Source of the DNA: JACKFE01 sp050248735
GTDB taxonomy: Bacteria; Nitrospirota; Nitrospiria; Nitrospirales; UBA8639
DNA: 64,000 nt
Assembly (NCBI GenBank): GCA_050248735.1
Contig: JBFWRU010000001.1
Span: forward strand, 62,001-126,000
Direction of reading: 5' to 3'
Shown: positions 24,368 through 33,980 of the stretch, piece by piece
How the letters are laid out: each line of letters opens with the position of its first letter
Numbering within the stretch: the first letter of the stretch is position 1
The notes under the pieces: generated by a model
What the model saw: only the letters and a program-made list of their open reading frames with translations
The model's database searches: none
What the model was told of the DNA's origin: nothing
Program-made: the position numbers and the translations under genes

Positions 24368-25588
24368 CTACTGAAAGCGCAAGGCTTCAGCCGGTTCGAG
24401 TTTGGCGGCTTTCATGGCTGGAAAGAGTCCGAACGTCACTCCAACCCCCACGGCAAAGAGAAAGGCGATAAAAATGGCTGACGGTCGAATGACGGCTCCC
24501 CAATCCCCGCCTCCTGGCATGGACTGGGCCACCATGTTGCCGAGGCCATAGGCGGCAAAGATGCCCACAAGGATACCCACGCAGCCTCCGACCACGCTGA
24601 TGGTGGTCGATTCGATCAGGAATTGAAGGAGGATGTCGCTTCGTTTGGCGCCGATAGCCTTGCGCAAACCGATTTCCCTGGTGCGTTCGGTGACGGTCAC
24701 CAACATGATGTTCATGATTCCAATGCCCCCGACCAGGAGGGCGACAACGGCAATGCCGCCCAGTACGATGCGAAAGGTCCAGATGGTTTGTTCTATGGCG
24801 CCCAAAAATTCTCCCTGGTTTCGGACGCGGATGTCGTCGACCCCGTCATGCCGTTGGACCAGGAATTGATGCAGTTTTTCGGTAATCTCGGGCATACGCT
24901 CCCGTTCAGGCACATGGAGTATCAGAGACCGGATTTTATCATTACCGGTAAAAAATCGAAGTGTCGTGGTCAGCGGGATGAACATCATCTCATCGTAGTC
25001 ATTCCCATACACTTCTCCTTTGGGTTCCATCACACCGACAACGGTAAAGCGTTGGTCTCCTATTTTTACCTCTTCCCCCACCGCTTGGGAGGACCCAAAC
25101 AGAACTTCCGCGACCGTCTTTCCCAGGACAATCGTCCGTTTCCATTCATTGAGGTCCGAGCGGGTCAGAAAGCGGCCGGTAGCGGGGTAAAAATTTCTGA
25201 TGGTGCTGTATTCCGGGGAGGTGGCTGTTAGGCGGCCGCTATGGTCCCGGTCTCCGGTCTTGAGTTTCTGGTCCAGCTCAAGGAGCGGGGCCACCACGAC
25301 GTCCGGAAATCGCTCCCGGATGGCCAGCGCATCGTCATAGCGCAGTTGGGTATTGCGTCCGGCAAACAACCGCCGTTCTTCCACCGTCAGCCGCTTTTTC
25401 CAGACAAACAGCAGATTGGTCCCCAGGCGTTCAATCGAGTTCACAAGCCAGAGCTGCCCTCCTTCGACAATGGCAATCATAGTAATGACTGATGCCACAC
25501 CGATAATGACGCCCAACATGGTCAGACTGGAGCGAAGAAGATTCCCCGTGAGATTTTTGAAGGCATCCTGGAAAATTGAGCCGATCAT
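24368..25588 (-). CDS. MacB-type ABC transporter permease
   Basis: The 406-residue permease has an N-terminal membrane segment (MLGVIIGVASVITMIAI) and a large periplasmic MacB_PCD domain (about 45-240). Three C-terminal FtsX-like segments include IGIMNIMLVTVTERTREIGLRKA, the coupling region to the ATPase. It begins 14 bases after the ATPase gene. With the adaptor and TolC-like genes upstream it forms a tripartite MacAB-TolC-type exporter; the substrate is unknown. Confidence 0.9.
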   Translation of the reverse strand: MIGSIFQDAFKNLTGNLLRSSLTMLGVIIGVASVITMIAIVEGGQLWLVNSIERLGTNLLFVWKKRLTVEERRLFAGRNTQLRYDDALAIRERFPDVVVAPLLELDQKLKTGDRDHSGRLTATSPEYSTIRNFYPATGRFLTRSDLNEWKRTIVLGKTVAEVLFGSSQAVGEEVKIGDQRFTVVGVMEPKGEVYGNDYDEMMFIPLTTTLRFFTGNDKIRSLILHVPERERMPEITEKLHQFLVQRHDGVDDIRVRNQGEFLGAIEQTIWTFRIVLGGIAVVALLVGGIGIMNIMLVTVTERTREIGLRKAIGAKRSDILLQFLIESTTISVVGGCVGILVGIFAAYGLGNMVAQSMPGGGDWGAVIRPSAIFIAFLFAVGVGVTFGLFPAMKAAKLEPAEALRFQ

Positions 25589-25602
25589 GGTTGTGTGCCG
25601 GT

Positions 25603-26304
25603 TTAGACCAGGACCGTGGCTTTTGTCCCGGTAGCTTCATCCGCGGTTATGCGCCCATCCGCCAGGGTAATGCGGCGTTCCGCCCGTTCGGCAATCTGAA
25701 GGTCATGGGTAATCATCACGATGGTTTGTCCGTCCCGATGTAAGGAGGCAAACATGTCCAGGATATCCCTGCCGGACTGGCTATCCAGATTACCGGTCGG
25801 CTCATCGGCCAGAAGCAGGGCAGGTCGGTTGGCGAGTGCCCGGGCAATCGCTACCCGCTGTTGTTGGCCGCCGGAAAGTTGGTTGCTGTAGTGGGTCATC
25901 CGGTCCTCCAGTCCTACCTGGGTCAGTAATTCCTGTGCACGGGTTTTTTGGTGAGATCGAGAAATGCCTGCGTACATCAGAGGCAACTGTACATTGTCCA
26001 GAGCCGTTTTCCGGGGCAGCAAATGGAAGACCTGAAAGACAAACCCGATTTTTTTATTCCTGATCGTGGTAAGTTGCGCCTCGGTGAGGTCACCGGTATT
26101 TTCTCCGTCCAGCCAATACTCGCCTCCGGTCGGACGGCTTAGACATCCCAGAATATCCAACAGGGTGGTTTTTCCGCTGCCGGACTGGCCGATAATAGCC
26201 ACAAATTCTCCCTGGGCGATGTGAAGATCAATAGCTTTCAAAGCGTGGACGGCCACATGACCGGCCTGAAATGTCTTGCTCACTTGACGAAGATCGATAA
26301 GCAT
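25603..26304 (-). CDS. ABC transporter ATPase (LolD/MacB type)
   Basis: The 233-residue ATPase has Walker A GQSGSGKTTLLDILG, the Q-loop in FVFQVFHLLP, signature QLSGGQQQRVAIARAL, Walker B LLADEPTGNLD and switch His in MITHDL. The type with LPRKTALDNVQLPLMYAG is that of LolD/MacB-class mechanotransmission exporters. It sits between the adaptor (22 bases upstream) and the permease genes and should energise that exporter. Confidence 0.92.
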   Translation of the reverse strand: MLIDLRQVSKTFQAGHVAVHALKAIDLHIAQGEFVAIIGQSGSGKTTLLDILGCLSRPTGGEYWLDGENTGDLTEAQLTTIRNKKIGFVFQVFHLLPRKTALDNVQLPLMYAGISRSHQKTRAQELLTQVGLEDRMTHYSNQLSGGQQQRVAIARALANRPALLLADEPTGNLDSQSGRDILDMFASLHRDGQTIVMITHDLQIAERAERRITLADGRITADEATGTKATVLV

Positions 26305-26326
26305 AGGGCTCTCATCCTGATCGTTT

Positions 26327-27466
26327 CTAGGTGTGAGGTGAGGGTTTTTTCACTGAGGGCACCACGACCCGATCATGTTCATTGAGCCCTTTTGTGACCA
26401 CGGCCTGGGTGTCGGTTCGGAAGGCCACACGGACCTTCCGAGGTTGAGGCTGGCCGTCGACCAGCACATCCACCATATCGTCGCCGCGTTCGACCCGCAG
26501 GGTTTCCAAGGGAATCGTCAGGACATCGGATAATTTTTCGGTGACGATATCGATGTTCGCGGTCAACATGGGCTTGAGAGCCGGGTCGGCCTTTTCAATG
26601 TGAATAGCCACTTCGTAGGTGACGATGTTCTCCTCTTTCACTCCTTGCGCGGCAATCGAGGACACATGGCCCCGGAACACTTTGCCGGGCAGGGCATCCA
26701 ACCGGATTTCTACTGGTTGGCCTTTGGCCACACGAGGAATATTGACTTCATTAATTTTGGCCTTCACGATCATGTGAGACAAATCGGCGATGCGCATGAG
26801 GACAGTGCCCCCGCCAAACGTGGCCGTTCCTGAAGTGATGATTTCGCCGTTATTCACCAACACTTCCAGCACGGTTCCGCGGGAGGGGGAACGGACCAGA
26901 AACTCCTCAGGCCGCGCATCGGAGGCTTGTCGGTCTCTGTACCGTTCGTATAATTCCTGATTACCGCCAAGCGCTAATAAGAGTTGCCGCTCGGCCAAAT
27001 CCAAACGTACCAGCGCGAGTTGATAATCCTGTTGGGACGTTTCCATTTCTTTTTGCGGGATATACCCTTTTTCAAAGAGGGATTGAGAACGCACCCAATT
27101 GCGTTGGGCCAATTCCACATTCAATCGTTCTTGCTGAATGGAGGCCCGGAATTGTGCCACCTGTCGGGCCTGGCTGGATTCCTGTCTAATAATGGCGAGA
27201 ATTTGATCTTTTTCTACCACCTGTCCTGTGGAAATTTTCAGGTCAGCCACCTCACCGGAAAATTGGGATTTGATCTCGATCGTTTGAGCCGGTTGAATCA
27301 TGCCGGTTTCCGAGACGCGTGTTTGCAGTGAGGAGCGGACGACCTCAACTGTAGCGGGGGGGTGAGTTTCAGCCGAATCCGATTGTCCTGCCGGCAGATA
27401 GACATAGAGGCCGATGCCCACGGCGATGACCAAAACCAGAACGGAAAGCCAGACTTTTCGCGTCAT
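26327..27466 (-). CDS. Periplasmic adaptor (MacA/HlyD-type)
   Basis: ATG 27466 starts with a clear membrane anchor (VWLSVLVLVIAVGIGLYVYL); the open frame upstream of it has no support. The 379-residue protein has the split lipoyl/barrel-sandwich halves (ETGMIQPAQTIEIKSQFSG; later VRSPSRGTVLEVLVNNGE) around a coiled-coil hairpin (about residues 100-175) and beta-barrel domains. It should join the inner-membrane ABC transporter to the TolC-like channel. Confidence 0.88.
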   Translation of the reverse strand: MTRKVWLSVLVLVIAVGIGLYVYLPAGQSDSAETHPPATVEVVRSSLQTRVSETGMIQPAQTIEIKSQFSGEVADLKISTGQVVEKDQILAIIRQESSQARQVAQFRASIQQERLNVELAQRNWVRSQSLFEKGYIPQKEMETSQQDYQLALVRLDLAERQLLLALGGNQELYERYRDRQASDARPEEFLVRSPSRGTVLEVLVNNGEIITSGTATFGGGTVLMRIADLSHMIVKAKINEVNIPRVAKGQPVEIRLDALPGKVFRGHVSSIAAQGVKEENIVTYEVAIHIEKADPALKPMLTANIDIVTEKLSDVLTIPLETLRVERGDDMVDVLVDGQPQPRKVRVAFRTDTQAVVTKGLNEHDRVVVPSVKKPSPHT

Positions 27467-27584
27467 AAGTATAGTAATTTCATAAGACGGGACTAAGGAA
27501 TCTCTCTTACATCGTAACAGGCCTTCGGAACTCCTGTGAACTGTTTCCGGAAAAGACTGAGAAACGCCCCTGAGGGTGGCAAGG

Positions 27585-29189
27585 TTATTTGACAGTGATG
27601 TCGTAGTGGTCGAAGGTGGAAGCGGTAACAAGGCGGAGATTGGATAGCGATTGATTGTAATCCAGAATCGCCCGTAGTTCTCTTCCCCAGGCAATTCTGA
27701 GATCACTCTGAAATTCCAACACCAAACGTGTCGTACTTAATCCCAGGTTCAATCGTTCCTGCTCGGCTTTCAATTGTTTTTCAGAGAGTTGACGAGCTGT
27801 TCGATTGGTTTGAATGCGTTTGTGGTTGGTCTGGACCCGCCTGGCGGCTTCCTTGACATCCAGAATGACCTGTTGACGAACTCGTTGAAGTCGGGTTTCA
27901 TTTTGTCGTGTTTCCTGTACCCGACGTTGGTACTGGCTTTTAGCGGATCGGTTGCCCAACGGATAGCTCAAAATCAGACCACCTCCCATATTATAAAAAT
28001 TGGTACTGCCTAGCCGATCCCACGTATCACCGGGATTATTTCCCAATCCACTGAGTCCAACCCCGCCTTGAAACGACAGATCCGGAAGCATTTGGTTTTT
28101 GGCAAATTGGGTTTGCACTCCAGAGGATTCTATGTTTTTCTTTGCCTGCAGGACATCCGGCCGGTTGGTCATGGCATTCCGGATAGCAGTGGAAAGCTGA
28201 ATCGTTTCTAATTCCTGATGGGGTGTATCCAGGGGAACAATGGGGGTAGTCTGAGTAAGCTGTTCTTCGCTGTGACTGAGGAGTTGACGTAATTTATCTT
28301 CTTGGTCCTGAACGGCTTTTTGTGCCAATAGCACTTGTTCTATCCGGCTTGCCACTCCTGCTTGTGCCTGAAGGGCTTCGACGTCGGCCATGACTCCGGC
28401 TTTGACTTTGGCACGATTACTGAGGAGCAATTCCTCCGCGGCACGAAGAGTGGCTTTGGCGACTTTCAGGTTTTCCCGGGTGAATACGAGTTCCCAATAC
28501 GCCTGTTCAATTTGAGCGGTGATCGTTTGCACCTGATTGAGAAAACCAAAATACTCCATGGCCACGGCATTTCGGGCAAGGACGATTTGGGTCTTGTTGA
28601 CACCCGGGCCAAAGTTTTTTAAGAGTGGCTGGGTCAGGTTAAAGAGCAGATTGCTGAAATATGACGGATTAAACAGAAAGGCATTGGATCCCGCCACCGA
28701 ATTCCGGTTCGTGTCAAAATTCAGATCGTACGATCCTCCGGTCAGGAGTTTCTGCTTGAGAGCCAGGCTGAACCGGGTATCGTTTTGGTCGAAATTGTCA
28801 GGTTCAGATCCGATGGTCACCCCACCCAGGCCGAAAATGGGGCGGTTCAACGGTGCGATAGTTCGATCATACCGTCCGCCCAACTCAACGGTCGGGTCAA
28901 ATTGCGCTTGTTGAAAGATGATATCGGTCACCCGAATGCCTCGGTTTTGTCGGCTGACCCTGATGTCCAAATTCTCTTCAAGGGCCTGAAGAACGGCTTC
29001 TTTTAAGGTTAATGTGATCACCGAATCTTGGGGAAGTAAATCATTGAGTAAGGCATCGCTCTGCTCAGGGGCGGAAGAAGACTCTGATAAAGGTGCTTGC
29101 GCCCAACCACCTTGAGTGAAACACAGCAGAAACGCGACGGCCAGACAGCCAATAGTAGGGAATGGGTGAATGAGGGAGTGAAGAGTCAT
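27585..29189 (-). CDS. TolC-family outer-membrane channel protein
   Basis: ATG 29189 precedes a signal peptide (IGCLAVAFLLCFTQGGWAQA). The 534-residue protein has the TolC double repeat: long amphipathic helices (for example AQIEQAYWELVFTRENLKVA and LDVKEAARRVQTNHKRIQTN) and TLKEAVLQALEENLDIRVSR at the start of the first repeat. It forms the outer-membrane exit of the exporter encoded directly downstream; the gap to the adaptor start is 118 bases. Confidence 0.88.
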   Translation of the reverse strand: MTLHSLIHPFPTIGCLAVAFLLCFTQGGWAQAPLSESSSAPEQSDALLNDLLPQDSVITLTLKEAVLQALEENLDIRVSRQNRGIRVTDIIFQQAQFDPTVELGGRYDRTIAPLNRPIFGLGGVTIGSEPDNFDQNDTRFSLALKQKLLTGGSYDLNFDTNRNSVAGSNAFLFNPSYFSNLLFNLTQPLLKNFGPGVNKTQIVLARNAVAMEYFGFLNQVQTITAQIEQAYWELVFTRENLKVAKATLRAAEELLLSNRAKVKAGVMADVEALQAQAGVASRIEQVLLAQKAVQDQEDKLRQLLSHSEEQLTQTTPIVPLDTPHQELETIQLSTAIRNAMTNRPDVLQAKKNIESSGVQTQFAKNQMLPDLSFQGGVGLSGLGNNPGDTWDRLGSTNFYNMGGGLILSYPLGNRSAKSQYQRRVQETRQNETRLQRVRQQVILDVKEAARRVQTNHKRIQTNRTARQLSEKQLKAEQERLNLGLSTTRLVLEFQSDLRIAWGRELRAILDYNQSLSNLRLVTASTFDHYDITVK

Positions 29190-29412
29190 GTTGCTGTATG
29201 CGTCCCAGGGGTGGATTTTTGCCCCGACCTTGGGAGTATAGGCTAACAAAGAGGTGTTGAATACGGAAAGATCTTGCCCACGGTATATTCCCTTGGAAGT
29301 AAATGCCTATAGGTCTTGTGTCATTCCGGGAAAAATGCGTATCATCTGACGAAGCAACAGATGGCCATTGTGTTCATTTGCGATCATTTTTATGGACGAG
29401 TTAGGAAAGGTT

Positions 29413-30258
29413 ATGAAAGAAAATTTTTATAGGTCAAACGTGAGTGACGAAATCTCCCCCCCCATGGTTGACGTTCATCGTCAAAGCCCCTTTCTTTACC
29501 CTACCAGAGTAAAGCAGCTGTGGATATCCGGAGTATTGTTGTTGGGAATGGCCTTGAGCGGACCAACTCTGATCTTGGCCAGCGAACAGGCCCAAGAACT
29601 ACCCAAGCCACATTTGAAAACCACTCCCCCGGTTTTTGAAGAATGGAATTTTGAGTCGAGCTCGCCGGACGCGGTGCCGGACGGATTTCGAATTTTCAAT
29701 GGCGGCGGTGCCCCTGCCGAAGGATGGAAAGTCAACGAGGATCCTTCCGCTCCCAGCCGGTCGCATGTTGTGCAGCAATCGTTGGCGTGTGAAAAAGAAG
29801 GCTGCTATCAGTTGCTGTTGCCAAACAACGTACAGGTGGATTATGTGGATATTTCGGTTCGCCTGAAAATGTTATTGGGCTCTCCATCCGGATATGCGGG
29901 CTTGGCGTTTTCTGTTCAGGATGCGAACAATTTTTATGCTGCCGTGGTGCATCCCCAAAGTAATCATGTGGTGGTGTATGCCGTGAAGGATGGAAAACCG
30001 ATGGAGGTGGCCAGGGCGGAACTTATTCTCAATGAAATCGATTGGCATTTTTTGAGGATTCAACGCTACACCATTGTCAGTAAAGAAGTGATCGAGGTGT
30101 TTTTCGATCACCACATGTTGCTGTCCCTTACGGATCAATCGTTCGGGGTGGGGCAATTAGGATTGGTCGTGATGGGAAATGCCGGGTTTGCGTTCGATAA
30201 CCTTCGAGCGATGGAATTATTAACACAGCGACCCTTCTCGCGTCCCTCAGCCTATTAA
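29413..30258 (+). CDS. Exported LamG/DUF1080-like beta-sandwich protein
   Basis: ATG 29413 has AGGA six bases upstream. The 281-residue protein has a membrane or signal segment at about 35-55 (ISGVLLLGMALSGPTLILAS), then a concanavalin-like beta-sandwich: NNFYAAVVHPQSNHVVVYAV, the typical strand pair, and GQLGLVVMGNAGFAFDNLRA at the end. Such domains bind or cleave sugars; no catalytic residues are evident. The gene converges on the LOG gene and their stop codons overlap by four bases. Confidence 0.65.
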   Translation: MKENFYRSNVSDEISPPMVDVHRQSPFLYPTRVKQLWISGVLLLGMALSGPTLILASEQAQELPKPHLKTTPPVFEEWNFESSSPDAVPDGFRIFNGGGAPAEGWKVNEDPSAPSRSHVVQQSLACEKEGCYQLLLPNNVQVDYVDISVRLKMLLGSPSGYAGLAFSVQDANNFYAAVVHPQSNHVVVYAVKDGKPMEVARAELILNEIDWHFLRIQRYTIVSKEVIEVFFDHHMLLSLTDQSFGVGQLGLVVMGNAGFAFDNLRAMELLTQRPFSRPSAY

Positions 30259-30842
30259 ACCGGATTTGACTTTGTGGGGAATAGCCGATTTTTGAGCAGC
30301 CCCACCATGGATTCAGGATCTTTTTCTACCAAAATGAGTTGACGATTGGCAGGGGTGACGAATCCCTGAGCAACCTGATGGTCGAAAAACCCTAACAGGC
30401 CATCAAAAAATCCAAAACAATTTAACAGCCCGCATGGTTTGCCATGGAGTTGCAGTTGCGCCCAGGTTACCATTTCACAAAATTCTTCCAGAGTACCGAA
30501 CCCACCGGGTAAGGTGATAAATCCGGCTGAAAGTTTTTCCATCAGCGCTTTTCGTTCGTGCATGCTGGACACGATATGAGTTTCCGTCAGGAGAGGATGC
30601 AGGAGTTCTTTTTCCTCCAGATGGCGGGGGATGACTCCCGTTACTCTTCCGCCCTTATCCAAGACTGTTGAGGCCAAAAGTCCCATCAACCCGATATTAC
30701 CTCCGCCGTATACCAGTCCAAATCCTTGTTGGACCAGGACTTCTCCCAATCGTTGAGCAATGTCGATATAGCCAGGCTGTGTTCCCAGGTTTGATCCACA
30801 AAACACACAGAGTGATGGAATGGTAGAGGATGCTGGCTTCAT
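30255..30842 (-). CDS. LOG-family phosphoribohydrolase (TIGR00730)
   Basis: The 195-residue Rossmann-fold protein has the LOG hallmarks: VYGGGNIGLMG and PGGFGTLEEFCEMVTWAQL, the PGGxGTxxE motif that binds the substrate phosphate and ribose. The family cleaves nucleoside 5'-monophosphates (cytokinin riboside phosphates in plants and some bacteria; AMP in others). It lies 70 bases after the M23 peptidase gene on the same strand. Confidence 0.92.
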   Translation of the reverse strand: MKPASSTIPSLCVFCGSNLGTQPGYIDIAQRLGEVLVQQGFGLVYGGGNIGLMGLLASTVLDKGGRVTGVIPRHLEEKELLHPLLTETHIVSSMHERKALMEKLSAGFITLPGGFGTLEEFCEMVTWAQLQLHGKPCGLLNCFGFFDGLLGFFDHQVAQGFVTPANRQLILVEKDPESMVGLLKNRLFPTKSNPV

Positions 30843-30911
30843 GAAAGACGAGAGTTGTAACTCAACGGCTAATGGCGGTCATCAGGAATCGGGTATCATC
30901 GGCGGCAAAAG

Positions 30912-31910
30912 TTACCCTTTGAGTGGGAGGTTTGTGAGGGCAAAAGGATTGACTCGTGACCCATTGAGGCGAATGCCCCAATGCAAATGCGGTCCGGTTG
31001 CTCTGCCTGAAGCTCCGACTTTTCCAATCGCTTCACCTTTCTGAACAGGTTGGCCGGTTTTCACTTCGATTTCAGAAAGATGGAAATACATGGAAAACAA
31101 GCCGAGACCATGGTCCAAGACTACGCCCTTGCCGGAGAAGAAATGGTCGACGGCCAGAACGACATTGCCGGTATTGATGGCCAGGACAGGGGTACCTGTG
31201 GGTGCGGCGATGTCCTCGCCGGTATGTGGACGACGGGGTTGGCCGTTGATCACTCGGCGGCTACCAAATACTCCGGTAATTTTCCCGGCAACCGGTTCGA
31301 GGAATGGACCATCCCACAAGGGAGCAGCGCCAATATGGTGAAACGCTCCAGCCAATTCCTGTTGTTCGGCTTTGACCCGTTTCAGTGTCTTGGAATCAAG
31401 ATCCACCTTGTTTTTGGGGAGGGTCAACTTCTGTACCGTATAGTTTTCCTTCATGATCAGGATGGCATAACTGAAATGCTTTGTGCTCCCCTTTGTGTGC
31501 ACCTGCACCGATAACTCCTGTTCCCCTTGAGGGTCTTCCATGTCAATGCCGAGGAGACCGGCGAAGGCCTGTTCATTCAGGCGGAAAAAAGGAATTTTGC
31601 GCTTTAAGAATATCCCTTTCACTTCTGCCTGAGAATCCGATACTGGTACTTCGACCCATAAAATTTCTCCTTGCTTGCCGCTCAATTGACCATCCGTTCC
31701 TGGGCGTTCACGTTCCGCACTGGGCACGATTTGAATTGGAAAAATGCTGGCAATCAAGAGGCAGACGACAAACAGTTTTCGTCCGGAACACCAAGAAGAG
31801 AGACACGAAGTTCGGGAAGGTTCAGAGGTCAGGGGTACAGGCGGTTGTGAGGAACCTGACTCAGGAGTTCCTCCACTCGACGATTGAAGGGGCAAAAAGG
31901 GTCCATGCAC
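30912..31910 (-). CDS. M23 (LytM) metallopeptidase
   Basis: The C-terminal 120 residues are an M23 peptidase: GEDIAAPTGTPVLA (HxxxD, the His just before), DHGLGLFSMYFHLS, and HLHWGIRLNGSRVNPF with the HxH zinc motif. It probably cleaves peptidoglycan cross-links in the periplasm. A membrane or signal segment (KLFVVCLLIASIFPIQIV) sits at about 45-63. The only ATG (31910), or a TTG at 31895, overlaps the 3' end of pafA by about 70-80 bases; no ATG, GTG or TTG lies between the pafA stop and the membrane segment. So the genes really overlap, or a rarer start codon is used. Confidence 0.8.
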   Translation of the reverse strand: MHGPFLPLQSSSGGTPESGSSQPPVPLTSEPSRTSCLSSWCSGRKLFVVCLLIASIFPIQIVPSAERERPGTDGQLSGKQGEILWVEVPVSDSQAEVKGIFLKRKIPFFRLNEQAFAGLLGIDMEDPQGEQELSVQVHTKGSTKHFSYAILIMKENYTVQKLTLPKNKVDLDSKTLKRVKAEQQELAGAFHHIGAAPLWDGPFLEPVAGKITGVFGSRRVINGQPRRPHTGEDIAAPTGTPVLAINTGNVVLAVDHFFSGKGVVLDHGLGLFSMYFHLSEIEVKTGQPVQKGEAIGKVGASGRATGPHLHWGIRLNGSRVNPFALTNLPLKG

Positions 31911-33205
31911 AGGATCGTTTCCTCCCAGTACCCGTTAAGTTTTAAATACGTCCAATCTACAGTATAAGACCGATTTTTTGCTCGGGCAAATCTGATGAAA
32001 TCTCCGCGTACCTTGGCCCTGGTAGTCTGCGGGGGGATGGTTTGGGCTTGTTCAATAGCCTCTTCATCGACCAGTTTGCGGATATTGTGCCGTTCAGCTA
32101 ACAAGTAATAAAGGCTGCGTCCTCGATGGACATCATGATATTGCAGATCCATCATGCCAAGCCGCGGGTCATCCCAGCCGCAGCCTTTCTTGTCCATATA
32201 CGTTTCCATGATCCATTTCTTGGTGATCCAGTCGATTTCCCTGACAAGAAGCAGGGGCGACTTTTCAAGCAGATTCAGGACTCGACCCCACTCATAATGC
32301 ACCTCCGTCATGACCTTGTTGGGGGGTGAGGCGGCCAGGTATTCTCCGGCTCGTTCCCAGTACAGGCGTTGAATATCCAGGGCGGTCATGTCCCGTCCAT
32401 CCTCTAATTTCACGGTTCGTTTGAGAGTCGGATCCCGGGAAATATCCCGGATTGCTTTGACGGGTTCCTCTAAGCCGATATGGGAGACGGTAAAGCCATC
32501 CTCCAGCATGGAAAGCACCAGTACGGCGGTACCGACCTTGAGGTAGGTGGAGAACTCCGACATGTTTGAGTCGCCAAGAATGATATGGAGGCGTCGATAC
32601 TTTTCGGCATCGGCATGCGGTTCATCGCGGGTGTTAATAATACTTCTGGAGGACGTCGTGGACGAAGAGGTTTTTTCGTGGATATGTTGGGCTCGCTGAG
32701 AAATGAAATAGTGGGGCTTCCCGGATATTTTTAAGACTTTTCCAGACCCGGAAAAGATTTGTCGGGTGACAAAGAAGGGGATGAGTTGTTCGCTGACCTT
32801 CCAAAAGTCCACATCCCTGCGCATGAGAAAGTTTTCATGGCACCCATACGTATTGCCCAGAGAATCGGTATTGTTCTTAAAAATGAAGATGTCACCGGAT
32901 AGGCCTTCTTCACGCAGGCGCTCTTCTGCAATCGGGAGGCAACTTTCCAGAATGCGTTCTCCGGCTTTATCGTGAAGGACCAGGTCGATGAGGTCGTCGC
33001 ACTCGGGTGTGGAGTATTCCGGATGGCAGCCGGTGTCCTGATAGAACCGGGCCCCGTTAGTTAAAAAGGCATTGGAGGGCCAGCTGTTGGGGATGAGACC
33101 CTCAAAGATGTAGCCCAGGATTTTTTCAATAGGGAGGTAGACGCGGCCGTTGGGAGAGAAGGTTAACCCATATTCGCACTCCAGGCCGAATATTCGCTTC
33201 ATCAT
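31829..33205 (-). CDS. pafA: Pup-protein ligase PafA
   Basis: The 458-residue enzyme is of the carboxylate-amine/glutamine synthetase-like fold and attaches Pup (or UBact) to target lysines. The N-terminal ATP/metal motif is [13 protein letters not shown], followed by [12 protein letters not shown] and [17 protein letters not shown]. The catalytic core has [20 protein letters not shown]-type sequence (here [20 protein letters not shown]) and the end has [12 protein letters not shown], which distinguishes PafA from Dop. It is the last gene of the proteasome run and is transcribed with prcA (88-base gap). Confidence 0.93.
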   Translation of the reverse strand: [458 protein letters not shown]

Positions 33206-33293
33206 ATACTATGTCTCCGCAAGGTCTTAATGGGAGAATACACCCCAAAAGGTGATTGTTCAACTTAGAGCTGAGGTGGGGTGAAAGAGGACG

Positions 33294-33977
33294 CTATTCC
33301 AAGATCTGTCGAGCTTCCTGGAGGAGGACCCGTCGAAACTTTCTGCCCTTTCGGTTCCGGTCCAAAACCGCAATTTCCAGGCCTTCCAGATGTGGCTTCG
33401 AGTCTGAGATTCTTTCGAATGAGGTATGACAAAGGCGCAGCGCGTCTTTTAACGAAGGGCACTGTTCAGATAATTCTTTTCGAAGAAAAGTCAGAATAGC
33501 TTCGGAACGTCCTCCAATGACCGTGAATCGTTGTTCATCCACAATGCTCCCGTCAAAGGAAATACGATACAGTTCGTTGCGATCGGCCGTTTCGCCGACC
33601 TGGGCCAACAGCAATTCCACCTCATATGGCTTCATTTCCTGGCTGAAGATAGTCCCGAGCATTTGTGAATACCCATTGGCTAAAGATCGAGCCGTCACAT
33701 CTTCCCGGCTGTACATCATCCCTTTGACGTCGGCATGTTGAATGCCGGCTTTGCGTAAGCTCTCGAACTCGTTGTATTTCCCCGCTCCCGAAAAGGCAAT
33801 ATTATCGTAGATTTCCGAGATTTTGAATAGCGAAGCGCTAGGATTGTCTGCGACGAACAGGACTCCCTCTAGATAGGCCATGGCAATGATGGAGCGGCCT
33901 TTGGCAATGCCTTTTTTGGCATACTCGGCCCGATCCTGCATCATTTGTTCTGGGGAGACGTAATAAGGAAGGGCCAT
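33294..33977 (-). CDS. prcA: Proteasome alpha subunit
   Basis: The 227-residue protein is a 20S proteasome alpha subunit of the bacterial type. It starts YYVSPEQMMQDRAEYAKKGIA, the gate-forming N-terminus and helix H0, and continues with GRSIIAMAYLEGVLFVADNP. It lacks a catalytic Thr, as expected. It starts three bases after the prcB stop, the usual prcB-prcA order. Heptameric alpha rings should dock the ARC ATPase. Confidence 0.93.
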   Translation of the reverse strand: MALPYYVSPEQMMQDRAEYAKKGIAKGRSIIAMAYLEGVLFVADNPSASLFKISEIYDNIAFSGAGKYNEFESLRKAGIQHADVKGMMYSREDVTARSLANGYSQMLGTIFSQEMKPYEVELLLAQVGETADRNELYRISFDGSIVDEQRFTVIGGRSEAILTFLRKELSEQCPSLKDALRLCHTSFERISDSKPHLEGLEIAVLDRNRKGRKFRRVLLQEARQILE

Positions 33978-33980
33978 CGG

